Numbered from the stretch's first letter, positions 9,007 to 19,238 are shown. The stretch: 64,000 nt of DNA from JBDNJM01 sp041687755 (GCA_041687755.1 JBDNJM010000045.1:1-64000); one strand, 5' to 3'. Made by a program: numbers and translations. Notes: generated by a model not told the origin, from the letters alone.

Positions 9007-11853
9007 CTATTCGTCGCCGGCCAGCTCGCGCCGCACGTGCAGCGCGATCAGGTCCAGCGACTCGGCCGCGGCCGCCCGCACGCCCGCGTCCGCGTCCTCC
9101 AACAGCTCGATCAAGGTCGGCTGCAGCGTCGTCGCTCCGATCGCCCCGAGCGCCCGCGCCGCGGCTGCACGCTTGGGCGCGGAGTCGCTGGCGAGTTGCC
9201 GCACGAGTTGAGCAACGGCCTCCTCGCGGCCGGGCACGCCGCTCTCGAGCGAGTTCCAGAAGCGGTCTTGCTCGAGGCGCTGGGCGATGACGGCGAGCTG
9301 CCCGCGGGCCAGGTCGGACTCCGCGGCCGTAAGCCGGCCGTTCGCCACCAGACGGCGCAGAACCTGCGCTGACTCCAAGGTGCTGATCCGCCCAAGGGAG
9401 CGAATCGCCTCGAGTCGCTCACCGAGACTCCACGGTTCCTCGCCTTCCTCTGTGGGAACGCCGGTCAAGACATCATCGAAGCGATACAGCAATGCGGGAT
9501 CCCCCTGTTCGCCTAGCCGCTTCAAGATCCAGTAGCCGTCGATCCGGCGGTCAAGGATCGCCAGAAGGGCCTGACGCTCTTCGCCGTCGACAGGGCGGTC
9601 CAGCATCGAGTTCCAGAGGTGGTGGCGGTTCTCGAAGACCGGTAGGCCATCTGCAAGTCGCGCGAGCAACGGCCCGAGCATCTTCGGGCGAAATCCAGAA
9701 TTGAGGAGCACGTCGATCACGGTAGGGTCGGCGGCGCGCACGAACTCGGGATCCTCGAGTGGGTGGGACAGGTCGACCGTCAGGCTGGAGATCCTGGAGC
9801 CGAGGTCCGCTCCGATAGACAACTCTTCGTCTCCCAGTACTTCTTCGATCCCCGGTTCGAGCAAGACGTCGCGGATCAGCTGAAGCTCGCCCACGCTCGG
9901 TGGGCGCTCCGCCCCCTGGAGCCGGCTCATTCCCTGCACCAGCGCCAGGACCCGCGCGTGAATCGAACGCGACGGCTCAGCGGCGAACTCAAAGGCATCC
10001 CAAGGCTCTTCGGCGGATCGGAAGACCAGCGCGCTGAGAACAGATCTCGCGCTAGACGGCTTCTGTTCCGCCGCCAGAGACAACAGATACTCCAGGTGAT
10101 CCGCGACCATCGCCGATGAAGGAGCGCACTCAGTCAGGATTTCGACCAGCAGGCCCTCGACCTGCGGGGTCCTTTCGAGTGCGAGCCACGCCTCGAAGAG
10201 TGCATCGCTAGCGCCATACTCCAGCGCCTTGAGTATTCGGGTTCGGCCCGCTGAATCGGCGGCCAGGAACGCATTGCGGAGCTCCGGGCGGAAGTCGGGT
10301 CGAGCGAGCTCGTCGGCGGCCCAGCCGCTCCGCAGGAGGACGCCCCAGGGCGCATCGGACTCCGCGGCCGGCAGGAGGCGAAGCACTTCCTTCATGACTC
10401 CGGCTGGATTGGTGGGGGCTGTGGATGCGAGCAGGCATTCCCGAAGTTCTCGCGATGACGCCTGGGCCAGCACCTCAACCAGCGGCACCGTCAGACCGAT
10501 GGCTCCCTCCCTGACCACCGACGGAAAGATCCTGAGCGCCACCGGGAGGCCTTTGATGAGGATCGCCTGCGCGACATTCGAGCGCTGCGCGAGGGTCGTT
10601 TCTGAGCGCAACGCCTCGTCCTTCAGGCAGGAGAGGATCTGCGGAGGGATCTGCGGGTGGTCACTCTCCGCAAACTCCAACACCCAAGATCCGCCGGGGA
10701 AGCTGCTCGCGACCCGGAAGGCGTACGGTTCCGAGTAGGTCGGGTCGCTGGCGACACGGCGCGCCACGTCGGCGATCGCAGGATGGAACCCGTCACTCCC
10801 CGACGCCTGCCCAACCGCGCGCCTGGTGATCGGGTGCCCTGCGGGAAGCTCCATCAGAGCCCGGCTCAACAGGCCGCGATCCTCGAGGTTGCGGTTGCCT
10901 GCAAACGAGTCCGAGTAGAACCAGGCCACGCGAGGCTCCACACCCTCGAGCAGCTGCGGCTCTTGAAGCACGCGCACCAGCAAGGGCTCGATCGCAGCAA
11001 CGTCTTCCGACACTGGGTACCAGTGGCCCGGCAGCTCGACCAGGGTCAAGATGCGAGTCGCCCAGCCGAGGCCACCGCGGTTCAGGTGGTCCGCGACGAG
11101 ACGCAGCGCACCCTCCTCGTGGACCTCCGTCAATAGAAGCAGCGGGTCGACGGCGGGGATCGAATTCTGGCCTCCCTCGCGAAAGGGCGGACGAACGAAC
11201 GGGTTCTCCAGGTTGTTCAGAACGAGCTCTGCAAGTGCTCCAGAAGCCCGAACTCCCAGGGCCTCGATCCGAGCAGGGCCCTCCGAGATCGAGTCCCAGA
11301 CAAGGAATCTGATCGCATTCGAGACCGGCGGGAAGTTCGCATCGACGTAGGCCCGAACTTCATCCTTGGTCAGGTCTGCGAGCGCCGCCCTGTCCTGCGA
11401 TTGCTCCATCTCCGTGACGATCGGACTAAACCATTCCAACTCGAGCCCGAAGCTCGCCGCGACCGGCCCAAGCACTTCTCGATCCTGCGGGTTCAGGACC
11501 GCTAGGCCCGCGGCACGGCGCGTCCGCGCGTGCTGCTTCCAGAACACGTCGAGCGCCGACAGCTCCGGCACGCCCTCCGACTGGCGCAAGAATCCGGCGA
11601 GCGCTGCGAACTCCGCGTCAGCGGCTGCCTCCGAGGCCCCGCGCAGCTTCACCTCGACGGCGATTCGGGCCAGGGAGTCGCACAGCAATTGCTCCGCGTC
11701 TGCAGCCGCCGCAAAGGCCTCGTCCGCCGGGGCGAGGCTGGAGAACTCGAACTCCTCTTGGATGTAGGGCTCGACGGCGGCCGCCGCGAGCGAAGGGCCG
11801 GCCTCGACAAAGAGGCCGGCGAGCAGGGCGAGAGCGAGCGAGGTGCGATGCAT
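9007..11853 (-). CDS. large secreted HEAT-repeat protein
   Basis: A 948-residue protein starting at the ATG at 11853, which has an AAGGA ribosome-binding site nine bases upstream and a signal peptide (MHRTSLALALLAGLFVEAG). The body is almost entirely helical. Clear HEAT-like units occur at the C terminus (KRAAAARALGAIGATTL and VRAAAAESLDLIAL), and more degenerate repeats are likely through the middle. HEAT solenoids act as protein-binding scaffolds; no enzymatic motif is visible. It reads toward the propeller protein downstream, 164 bases away, and is separate from the two-component genes upstream. Confidence 0.75.
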   Translation of the reverse strand: MHRTSLALALLAGLFVEAGPSLAAAAVEPYIQEEFEFSSLAPADEAFAAAADAEQLLCDSLARIAVEVKLRGASEAAADAEFAALAGFLRQSEGVPELSALDVFWKQHARTRRAAGLAVLNPQDREVLGPVAASFGLELEWFSPIVTEMEQSQDRAALADLTKDEVRAYVDANFPPVSNAIRFLVWDSISEGPARIEALGVRASGALAELVLNNLENPFVRPPFREGGQNSIPAVDPLLLLTEVHEEGALRLVADHLNRGGLGWATRILTLVELPGHWYPVSEDVAAIEPLLVRVLQEPQLLEGVEPRVAWFYSDSFAGNRNLEDRGLLSRALMELPAGHPITRRAVGQASGSDGFHPAIADVARRVASDPTYSEPYAFRVASSFPGGSWVLEFAESDHPQIPPQILSCLKDEALRSETTLAQRSNVAQAILIKGLPVALRIFPSVVREGAIGLTVPLVEVLAQASSRELRECLLASTAPTNPAGVMKEVLRLLPAAESDAPWGVLLRSGWAADELARPDFRPELRNAFLAADSAGRTRILKALEYGASDALFEAWLALERTPQVEGLLVEILTECAPSSAMVADHLEYLLSLAAEQKPSSARSVLSALVFRSAEEPWDAFEFAAEPSRSIHARVLALVQGMSRLQGAERPPSVGELQLIRDVLLEPGIEEVLGDEELSIGADLGSRISSLTVDLSHPLEDPEFVRAADPTVIDVLLNSGFRPKMLGPLLARLADGLPVFENRHHLWNSMLDRPVDGEERQALLAILDRRIDGYWILKRLGEQGDPALLYRFDDVLTGVPTEEGEEPWSLGERLEAIRSLGRISTLESAQVLRRLVANGRLTAAESDLARGQLAVIAQRLEQDRFWNSLESGVPGREEAVAQLVRQLASDSAPKRAAAARALGAIGATTLQPTLIELLEDADAGVRAAAAESLDLIALHVRRELAGDE

Positions 11854-12025
11854 GGTGTTTTTCCTTCGGGCCGATGGGGTGCGAGCGACCGGTGTCCGGT
11901 GCGCTCGTTGTCGGTCCATCAGACGCTTGGACTCCAACTAGCCTGTCTCAGGGCTGCCACCGGCTTGTCACGAGCTTGTCGCCTCGTGCAAGTCGTGTCC
12001 CTAAGGGCACTTGGTGCGCCGTCCC

Positions 12026-12736
12026 TCAGCGCTCGAAGCGGTACCCGACGCCGTGCACGGTGATCAGGTGCGCGGGCGCCTTCGGGTCGACCTCGAGCTT
12101 CTTGCGCAGCTTCAGCACGTGGTTGTCGACGGTGCGCTCGGTCGGGAAAGCCTGCTTGCCCCAGACCTCGTCCAGCAAGCGCTCGCGCGGCAGGGTGCGG
12201 CCGGGGTTCTCGATCAGGAAGGCGAGCAGATCGCGCTCGAGGCGCGAGATCCCGTGGGACTCCCCGCCGCGTTCGATGCGGTAGGCCTCGAAGTCCACGA
12301 CCGCCGCGCCGACGGTCACGCGCGAGGCGCGCTCCGGCAGGCCCGGCGCGGCGCCGCGGGTGCGCGCGAGCACGGCGGAGAGCCGCGCGAGCAGCTCGGG
12401 CACCGAAAAGGGCTTCACCAGGTAGTCGTCCGCACCCACCTCAAAACCCTGGATGCGATCCCACTCGGCGCCGCGCGCCGACAGGATCAGCACGGCCGCG
12501 TCGAGTCGGTCGCGGCGCAGCTCGCGCAGCACGCTGAAGCCGTCGCGACCGGGCAGCATCAGGTCGAGCAGGATCGCGTCGGGGCCCTCGCTCAGCGCCA
12601 GGCTCAGGCCCTGGTCGCCGTCGGCCGCCTCAATCACCGCGTAGCCCTCCGACTCCAGCGCGTCCACAAGCGCCAGCCGCAGGTTCTCCTCGTCCTCGAC
12701 CACGAGGATCCGGGTCGCGTTCGTCGTGTTCGTCAT
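12026..12736 (-). CDS. OmpR/PhoB-type response regulator
   Basis: A 236-residue response regulator. The receiver domain (residues ~8-120) has the acidic pair in VVEDEEN, the phospho-acceptor Asp in AILLDLMLPGRDG, and the Lys of DDYLVKPFS. The C-terminal winged helix has the conserved TVDNHVLKLRKKLE and VHGVGYRF. It should bind direct-repeat promoter sites when phosphorylated by the kinase encoded just upstream. Its ATG overlaps the kinase stop codon (ATGA, 12733-12736), so the two are translationally coupled. The target genes cannot be told from sequence. Confidence 0.93.
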   Translation of the reverse strand: MTNTTNATRILVVEDEENLRLALVDALESEGYAVIEAADGDQGLSLALSEGPDAILLDLMLPGRDGFSVLRELRRDRLDAAVLILSARGAEWDRIQGFEVGADDYLVKPFSVPELLARLSAVLARTRGAAPGLPERASRVTVGAAVVDFEAYRIERGGESHGISRLERDLLAFLIENPGRTLPRERLLDEVWGKQAFPTERTVDNHVLKLRKKLEVDPKAPAHLITVHGVGYRFER

Positions 12737-14631
12737 GCCGTGTCCTCGCGGTCTTCTGCCGCTGCAGCCGCCCCATCGTCGTCCGACTCGATCGGCAGCG
12801 CCAGTCGCGCGAGCAGTCCGCACTCGCCCGGGCCCGCATCCAGAACGAGCCGGCCCCCGTGCTGCCGCGCGATCTCCGCGCAAATCGCGAGGCCCAGCCC
12901 CGTCCCGCTGCGCTCCGCCAGCGCCCCGCGCTCGAACGGCTGCAGCACCCGCCGGCGATCGGCCGCCGACAGGCCCTGACCGTCGTCGCGCACGCAGAGC
13001 TCAACCTCACGCTCGGAGACGCGCTCGAGCGTCAGCTCGATGCGCCGGGCCTGCGCATGGGCCAGCGCGTTCTGCGCGAGGTTCAGCACCACGCGCCGCA
13101 GCGCCTCCGGATCGTGCCGCACGCCCGGCAGCGCAGCCGCCGGGCCCGTCGCTGTGAACTCGAGCCCCGCCTCCCGAACCCGCCCACCCACTTCCTTCGC
13201 CACCGCCTCGAACCACGGCTCGACCGGCTGCACGTCCAGCTGCAGATCCAGGGCCTTGCCGCGCTCCAGCCGCGAGGTATCCAACAGGTTCTCGACGAGC
13301 CCACGCAGCCGCTCCGCCTCGCGCCGAATTCGGCTCGGATAGCTCGCCTGCCCGGGCCGCTCGCGCGCGCGTCCGCTCGCCAGGTTCTCGGCCAACATCA
13401 GGATCGCGGCGATCGGCGTGCGCAGCTCGTGGCTGACGTTCGCCACCAGATCCGCCCGCAGCTCCGCCACGTTCCGCGTCCTCCGCAGCGCCAAGAACGC
13501 TGCACCCGTGAGCCCCGCCATTGCCGCCGCCAGTGCAAACAACCCCCGGCGCCGTGCCACCATCCCCGCCCCCGCCTGCGCCAACGCTGCTTCCGGATCG
13601 ACCGGCCGCACGTGCACGTCGAGATCTAAACCTGGCAGCCGCAACGCAACCGCACCCGTCGGCCCAGACACGAGCGCGAGCTCATGCTCCAGGCCCAGCA
13701 ACGCATACGCCCCGAGACGTTCGACGCCCTCTTCAAGCCGCCACACGTGCACCTTCAAGAGGTCGCCGTCCCGATCCGCGACGGCCAGCCATCCCTGCTC
13801 TAGATCGACTTGATACCCGGGCGCCTTCAACTCAGCGACGACACCCAAAGACTCCCGACCCCGTCGCGAGAGATCCATCCGCAACCACTCGCGCAGCTCG
13901 TCCGAGCCCAACCGCTCCAGCGCCAGCCGCAGCCGATCCTCGCCCGCCGGAACCCGCCACTCGAGCCCCGCCGGTGTCTCCTCGAGCGCGACCGAACCGC
14001 TGCCCAGCGAGAGACCCAGCTCGCGCATCCCCCGCGCGAAGCTCGACCCGAGCACCTCCCGCTCCTGCGCGCCATCCGTCGCCAACCCCTCCCGCGCCAC
14101 CGACAGCGCGAGCGCCGACAAGCCTGCCCCGTCGCTCCACGGCGCCAGCAGGGCCTGCTCCTCGCTGCTCAACCGACGATCGCCCGCCAGCTTCAGCTCC
14201 ACCGCTAGCACCGCCGCCAGCTCCCGTCGCGACTCGGCCAGTCCGCGCGCCTCCTCCAGCGCCCGATCCGCCTCAACCCCGTCCTCCTGCGTCGCCGCCA
14301 GCCACTCCGCCTCCCCCAACAACACGCCGACGACCGAATCGGAGCCTAGCTGCAGCGCCTCCCCGAACACCGCGGACTCCTCCTCCCCACCCACCTCGAA
14401 CACCGCCGTCGGCGTCTCCGAACTCCACCCGCCCTCGCCCTCTGCACTCCAAGCCGCCCGCAGCCGCTCCACCGCCGCCACGCGCTGCTCCTCCAGCACC
14501 GCCCGCGCCTGCAGGCCCGGATCCAGCGCCGGCGACAGCGCCACCGCCCCCACCGCGACCGCCGCCGCGGCCCCCAGCCCCAACGTCGCCCACTCCGGCC
14601 ACCGCCGCGCAGGCCCGAGCCGGACGCTCAC
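12733..14631 (-). CDS. sensor histidine kinase (HisKA/HATPase_c)
   Basis: A 632-residue membrane sensor kinase. A first membrane segment lies at residues ~14-34 and a second at ~363-383, bracketing a large ~330-residue extracytoplasmic sensor domain of no recognised family. The H-box VSHELRTPI places the phosphorylated His at residue 401. The N-box (NLAQNALAHA), G1 (DDGQGLS) and G2 (GTGLGLAI) complete the ATPase domain. The start is a GTG at 14631. It phosphorylates the response regulator whose ATG overlaps its stop. The sensor domain is Ala/Glu/Leu-rich and probably helical in its first half, so the signal is unknown. Confidence 0.93.
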   Translation of the reverse strand: MSVRLGPARRWPEWATLGLGAAAAVAVGAVALSPALDPGLQARAVLEEQRVAAVERLRAAWSAEGEGGWSSETPTAVFEVGGEEESAVFGEALQLGSDSVVGVLLGEAEWLAATQEDGVEADRALEEARGLAESRRELAAVLAVELKLAGDRRLSSEEQALLAPWSDGAGLSALALSVAREGLATDGAQEREVLGSSFARGMRELGLSLGSGSVALEETPAGLEWRVPAGEDRLRLALERLGSDELREWLRMDLSRRGRESLGVVAELKAPGYQVDLEQGWLAVADRDGDLLKVHVWRLEEGVERLGAYALLGLEHELALVSGPTGAVALRLPGLDLDVHVRPVDPEAALAQAGAGMVARRRGLFALAAAMAGLTGAAFLALRRTRNVAELRADLVANVSHELRTPIAAILMLAENLASGRARERPGQASYPSRIRREAERLRGLVENLLDTSRLERGKALDLQLDVQPVEPWFEAVAKEVGGRVREAGLEFTATGPAAALPGVRHDPEALRRVVLNLAQNALAHAQARRIELTLERVSEREVELCVRDDGQGLSAADRRRVLQPFERGALAERSGTGLGLAICAEIARQHGGRLVLDAGPGECGLLARLALPIESDDDGAAAAAEDREDTA

Positions 14632-15000
14632 GCCACCACCCCGGACGCGCGACGCCGGTGGCCTCTGGACGAAGCCATATCCGTAAATCGAGTCAGGGGT
14701 CGCATCGATTCAGCCTAGGCGACCTCCCCCGCGTGATGTGTCACCGATTCGTCACCAGGGGCGTCCGGGGCGCCGGCGAGAGTCGCTGGGCGATTCGAAT
14801 CGAGCCGCCAACCGCCGAGACCGAGTGCCGACCGCCCATAGGGACAAACGGGCGTCCGCTCCGTGCTCGCACGACCAGGTCGCTTACGGAGTCGGGCTGG
14901 CCCTGTGTGGACAACTCCCGGGGCTGCTCCACGTCCGACCTTGAGGAACAGAATCGAAGCCCGGCTTGAACGCCGCCCGAGCATGCCGTTCGCTGGATAC
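14632..15000. other. intergenic region between divergent genes, nothing recognised
   Basis: This 369-base stretch separates the histidine kinase start from the HEAT-like gene start. No RNA gene, repeat or convincing reading frame was seen. It must hold the promoters of both divergent units, but no clear -35/-10 pair stands out. Confidence 0.4.
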
Positions 15001-16020
15001 ATGAAACGTGGAGCCTTGATCGTCGCCTGCATCGGGGCATGGCTCGCGATCGCCTGGCTGTTGAGCGACAGGGGAGACGTCCGAGCCTCCGGCCCCGCGC
15101 TCGCCCCGCCCGAGACAGGCCCCTTCACCCCGAGCCAGGCCGTCGCCGCTCTGTCGCTTCCGGGCGAGCGCAAGCTCTCCCGAGCGCCCCTCGACGTCGC
15201 GCTGGAGACCTCGATTGAGACCTACGCACCGGTGCGAGAGTCCGCCCGCACCGAGGAACCTGTCTCCCGGGAACTGCTCGAGGGGCTCTTCGCAGACCTG
15301 CGCAACGACAACGTTCGGGGCAACGCCGGGATCGCGCTCTACCAGCTGGAGGACCTGATGGCGATCGGCCCTCTGGCCCGGGCCGCGATTCGCGAGCGCG
15401 CCGAACGCGCGCTCGACTCTTATGACGTCCAGGAGGCCGACCTCTGCACCGAGCTGCTCCTGCGCTGCGCGCTGCACGCCTGGCACGACGTCGATCGCGC
15501 GCCACCGCACCCGCGCGCTATTCGGTTGGCCGCGGACATGCTCGCCGGCGGACGCGTCCGCGACTACGGCATGGTGTACCGGCCCGTCTCGCGTCACTCG
15601 ATGGAGATCGCGATCGCCTATCCGGAGGCGCTGGAGCCCTGGGTCGTTCCCCAGCTCCGGCACGTCAACCCTCGGCACCGGCGGACAGCCGCTATCGCAC
15701 TCGCCTGCGCGCGCCGCACCGAGCACGCCGCGCGCATCGTCGACGTTCTGCTGCCGTCCCTGTGGGACAACGACACGACACAGGACGGTCTAACTGCGGC
15801 CTTTGCGCTCAAGCAGCTCGGCTCCGCCGCTCTTCCCCATATCCCACCGCCGGGCATCGCCCGCGACGACCAGGAGCGCTTCTTCCTCCAGGCGATCCGT
15901 ATGGAAATCGAATCGCCGGGAAGCAGCCTACGGCTCGGCTCCGGCCCGGGAGTCAGCGAGTGCGCCCCCAACGCCCCGCTCGTCGAGTGGCGGCCCCGGT
16001 TTGGCGTCCGACGAGACTAG
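15001..16020 (+). CDS. membrane-anchored HEAT-like protein
   Basis: A 339-residue protein. The ATG at 15001 begins MKRGALIVACIGAWLAIAWL, a signal anchor or uncleaved signal peptide; an ATG at 14983 is possible. The rest is a soluble helical domain with HEAT/armadillo-like units such as RHRRTAAIALACARRTEHAA and DGLTAAFALKQLGSAALPHI. No catalytic residues are apparent. It should lie on the outer face of the cytoplasmic membrane. The gene converges with the TPR lipoprotein gene, whose stop is only three bases beyond its own. Confidence 0.6.
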   Translation: MKRGALIVACIGAWLAIAWLLSDRGDVRASGPALAPPETGPFTPSQAVAALSLPGERKLSRAPLDVALETSIETYAPVRESARTEEPVSRELLEGLFADLRNDNVRGNAGIALYQLEDLMAIGPLARAAIRERAERALDSYDVQEADLCTELLLRCALHAWHDVDRAPPHPRAIRLAADMLAGGRVRDYGMVYRPVSRHSMEIAIAYPEALEPWVVPQLRHVNPRHRRTAAIALACARRTEHAARIVDVLLPSLWDNDTTQDGLTAAFALKQLGSAALPHIPPPGIARDDQERFFLQAIRMEIESPGSSLRLGSGPGVSECAPNAPLVEWRPRFGVRRD

Positions 16021-16023
16021 GCC

Positions 16024-16935
16024 CTAGCGCCGCGCCAGCTCCGCCTCGGTCGCGATGAACCCGAACGCGTCCATGCGCGTGTCGTCGGCCACGATCGCGC
16101 GCCAGCGATCCAGCGCCTCCGCCTCGCGGCCCTCGACCCAGTGCCACGCACCGATGCCGTAGGCCAACGCGTGCGCTGACGAGCCCGAAAGCCCCGCGAG
16201 TCGCTCCTCCAGCTGAGCCTCCGTGCGCTCCCCGCGAAACAGCAGCACGAGCTCGTGGTAGGCGAAGTTCTCGAGCAGCTCGTCTCCTTCGCGCACGCCG
16301 GCCGTCGCGCCCAGCGCCTCGTCCATGCGCCCGAGCCGCGCCAGGCTCAAGAAGCGCCAGTACGCCGTCGACGCTCGGTTGTCCGCGTTCCCGTCGATGC
16401 GCGCGCGCCACGCGAAGGTTCCCTGGGCCGACTCGAAGTCGCCAAGCAGGTACTGGGCCAGCCCGAGGTGGTACAGGATGTTCCCGCGGTCCGTCCCGAT
16501 CGGGATCCCGGCCGGGTTCGGCGCTCCATCCGGCTCCACCGCGTTCAGCTGGCCCTCGGCGAACTCTTCGGCGCGCGACAGGTCCGCCACCGCCTCGGCC
16601 AGCCGTCGCGTCGTGATGTAGCGATGCCCGCGGTGCCGCAGCAGCCGGTAGCTCTCCGGATGTTGCTCGAGCGCCCGCGTGTAGTGCGCGATGGCCTCGG
16701 GGTACTGCGCGAGGTAACCGAGCCGGCGCCCTACCCAGATCGCGGCCTCCTCGTCGGCGGGTCGTTCGTCGAACGCTTCCCGCGCCTCGACAAGGTCTTG
16801 GAAGAGACCGGCGTGGACCGTGCTGGCGAGCGGCGGATTAACCAACGGCTCACCCATCAGCGAGATCCCGTAGGACGTACGCCCCCCGACACAGGCGGCG
16901 AGCAAGAGCATCGAACAGATCAGAAGAGATCGCAT
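16024..16935 (-). CDS. TPR-repeat lipoprotein
   Basis: A 303-residue predicted lipoprotein. The ATG at 16935 gives a signal peptide with lipobox LLAAC. Several tetratricopeptide-like helical pairs follow, for example LGYLAQYPEAIAHYTRALEQ, ILYHLGLAQYLLGDFESAQG and LSLARLGRMDEALG. TPR lipoproteins usually act as periplasmic scaffolds for envelope complexes. No partner gene is evident; the neighbours are convergent or decayed. Confidence 0.8.
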   Translation of the reverse strand: MRSLLICSMLLLAACVGGRTSYGISLMGEPLVNPPLASTVHAGLFQDLVEAREAFDERPADEEAAIWVGRRLGYLAQYPEAIAHYTRALEQHPESYRLLRHRGHRYITTRRLAEAVADLSRAEEFAEGQLNAVEPDGAPNPAGIPIGTDRGNILYHLGLAQYLLGDFESAQGTFAWRARIDGNADNRASTAYWRFLSLARLGRMDEALGATAGVREGDELLENFAYHELVLLFRGERTEAQLEERLAGLSGSSAHALAYGIGAWHWVEGREAEALDRWRAIVADDTRMDAFGFIATEAELARR

Positions 16936-17129
16936 GGCGGCACATCCGGTGGAGCGGGCTGCGGAATACAGGACGTCCCATTGCACCACCTGGGGCGCCG
17001 ATCTTGAGCCAGGGCCCGTGCCGAGGGTTCACTCTTCCGGGTGGCCAGTGCGCTCCTTCGCCTTGAGCCACTCGCAGCGCTCGTGGAAGCCGAATCCGAG
17101 ATCATTTATCGCGTGCTGGTTCGGCGAGC

Positions 17130-18536
17130 CCAGGGCAGCGCGCCGGCGCGCTGGTGGAGCTCACCGGCGACTTGGCCCAGTTCGGCGGCGGCGCCGGTCG
17201 CACGCTCGACTTTGGTGCTTGCCTCACCGTCGCCGCCGACGTGATCGAGCAGCCCGATGGCCCGGCGACCCTCGCCGATGGTTCGGCGGCCGGATTCGCC
17301 CTCGACCTGCCGGAATGCCCGGAGACCTAAATCTATAAGTGCGCGCTGGCCGCCGAGTTCGAGAAACACGCGGTCTTTCTCCCCGACTTCGGCGAGTACC
17401 TGCAGCTCGCGGACGGCACCGCAATCGTGCGCGGGCGTATCGAGAGCCTCAGCGACCCGGACTGCTGCTTCGACCTCGAAGCGCGCTTCCGCGGCGTGCT
17501 GTTCCCCGGGCAGTTCGGCTACCCGCCGGCCGGCAGCCCTCAGATCGGTGACCTGCCCGACGCTCTGTTGGTCGAGAACGGCGGCCCGGTCGACCCGGAC
17601 ACCTTCAACTACTACCCGGACTCGGACGGCGTCCTATACGGCTGCAAAGGCTACGAGGGGGCCGTAGTACGCATCGAGCGCAACGGACCGGCGTTCCAGA
17701 CCGGCTTCGCCGCCAACGACAAGGATGAGGACTTCGGGGCGTCCGGCTGGTTCAACACCTTCCTCGTGCGACAGTCCAGCGGCGGAAAGACCTTGCCGGC
17801 GACCGGCGACGGCGACCTGAACCACGACCTCGTCACCTGCCCGACGCCCATGGCCGCCTCGATCGTGCGCTAAGACTTCGGCGCTCAGTCCGGCCTGATG
17901 GTGTTCGACGTCTCGGGCGAGTGCGACCTTGAGCACGACGCCGGCTCCGGTGGCGTCGAGTCGACGCTGCAGGGCTCGCTCGAGGGCCTGCGACTGATCG
18001 AGGGCTCGAACGACGACACACTCGTCTACCTGCCCGGGGAGGCCGACGCGAACGAGCTGCTCGCGCAGATGCAGGGCAACAGCGCCCTGACCGCGCAGGC
18101 CTTAGTCAACGCCGACTCGGACGGGAACGCCCGCGTCGTCACCTACTCCTCGGGCACACCGACGAAGGAGCGCAACTTCTCGCTGCTCGCGAATGACGAA
18201 GGCGACCAACTCGAGATCGACCTGCGACTCTCGACGACCGTCGGCCTGTTCCAGGAGGAGTTCGATGTCGACTGGAGCGACGCTCCGCAGGTCATCGCCA
18301 TGAGCTACGACGGACTTCGAGACGGCGTCGTGCGCCTGTACGTCGACGGTGCCCAAGTCGCGAGCTGGTAGCACGAGGGCTACTTCGCGTACTGGACCGA
18401 GCGGCCGTTTCTGCTCGGCAACGAGCACGGCGGTGGCCGCCAGTTCGCTGGCGACCTGTTCGACGTCGCGATCTGGAACCGCGTCATGTCGCTCGAGGAA
18501 CTCAACGCGAACGCGCCGCGGCTCCTGGCCCAATAG
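17130..18536 (+). pseudogene. surface protein with LamG-like domain, three in-frame stops
   Basis: One frame reads as protein for about 1.4 kb but is interrupted by TAA at 17328, TAA at 17871 and TAG at 18369. The first half carries a domain common in planctomycete secreted proteins (YLQLADGTAIVRGRI, YPPAGSP, ENGGPVDPDTFNYY, NGPAFQTGFAANDKDEDFG). The last third is a laminin-G/concanavalin-like fold (LRDGVVRLYVDGAQVASW, then FAGDLFDVAIWNRVMSLEEL). There is no start or signal peptide upstream, so the 5' end is also lost. Three nonsense codons with no frameshift point to true decay rather than indel errors. Confidence 0.8.
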
Positions 18537-18645
18537 CGTCCTCGGTTTGAGCAAGCGAAGCGGCCCGCATCTCTCCTGGAGAGGCGCGCCGCTCGCGTTC
18601 ACAGAGTCGGTTCCAAGCCGCTGTCGCACTCAGCGCTCGAGGCCT

Positions 18646-19210
18646 TCAGGATGTGGGGCGCGCCGGGTAGTCCGCGTCCCCCTTGGCGCCCAAGTCGCTC
18701 GAGTACCACGTCGCCATGTCCGACTCCGCCAGCGGCCAACCGTTGCGGAAGCGCTCCGGCAGGTCTGGGTTCGCGATGTACGGCCGGCCGATCGCTATCA
18801 CGTCCGCATGGCCCTCGCGAATCGCGGCCTCCACGGCGTCGAGTTCGTAGCCGCAGTTGCCCATCAGCGAGCCCTTGAAGACCTCGCGGAACTCGGCCAG
18901 CGTCATGGCCTCGCCGCGCTCGTGATAGCCGAACCCGAGCCCTTCCATGACGTGCAAGTAGGACAGCCCGAACGCGTCTAGCTCCTTTGCCGCGTAGAGG
19001 AACTGCTCGCGAAAGTCGTCGGAGCCCATGTCGTTGAAGACGCCGTTGGGGCTTAGCCGCACGCCGACGGTGCTCGCTCCGATCTCTGCGCCAACGGCCT
19101 CACCACTTCGCGCAGCAACCGGAAGCGGTTCTCGATGCTGCCGCCGTAGGCGTCGGTGCGCTGACCTCCAGCGAAGCGTTCGAGCTGATCGTCCAGTAGG
19201 ACCCGCGAGG
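18646..19210 (-). pseudogene. Old Yellow Enzyme (NemA-like) remnant, truncated and frameshifted
   Basis: This is the C-terminal half of an FMN-dependent alkene reductase. Residues match the family in two frames: RTDAYGGSIENRFRLLREVV (plus-strand span ~19110-19205) and then VGVRLSPNGVFNDM through ADVIAIGRPYIANPDLPERF and the terminal GWPLAESDMATWYSSD. The join needs a one-base shift near 19105. The N-terminal ~170 residues of the barrel, including the first FMN contacts, are missing upstream, where a long hairpin lies instead. An active enzyme would reduce activated C=C bonds with NAD(P)H; this copy cannot be functional. Confidence 0.75.
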
Positions 19211-19238
19211 CCGACCGCGCCGCGCGCTCGGCGCCCGG

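Noticed and set aside
13521..14969. A 482-codon Pro/Ala/Arg frame opposite the histidine kinase
   Set aside because: Extreme Pro/Ala/Arg low complexity comes from the antisense of the Ala/Glu-rich sensor domain. There is no independent coding evidence.
17328..18371. Recoding (readthrough or selenocysteine) at the three stops of the surface-protein frame
   Set aside because: The stops are TAA, TAA and TAG, none is TGA. There is no SECIS-like stem directly after them, and the gene also lacks a 5' end.
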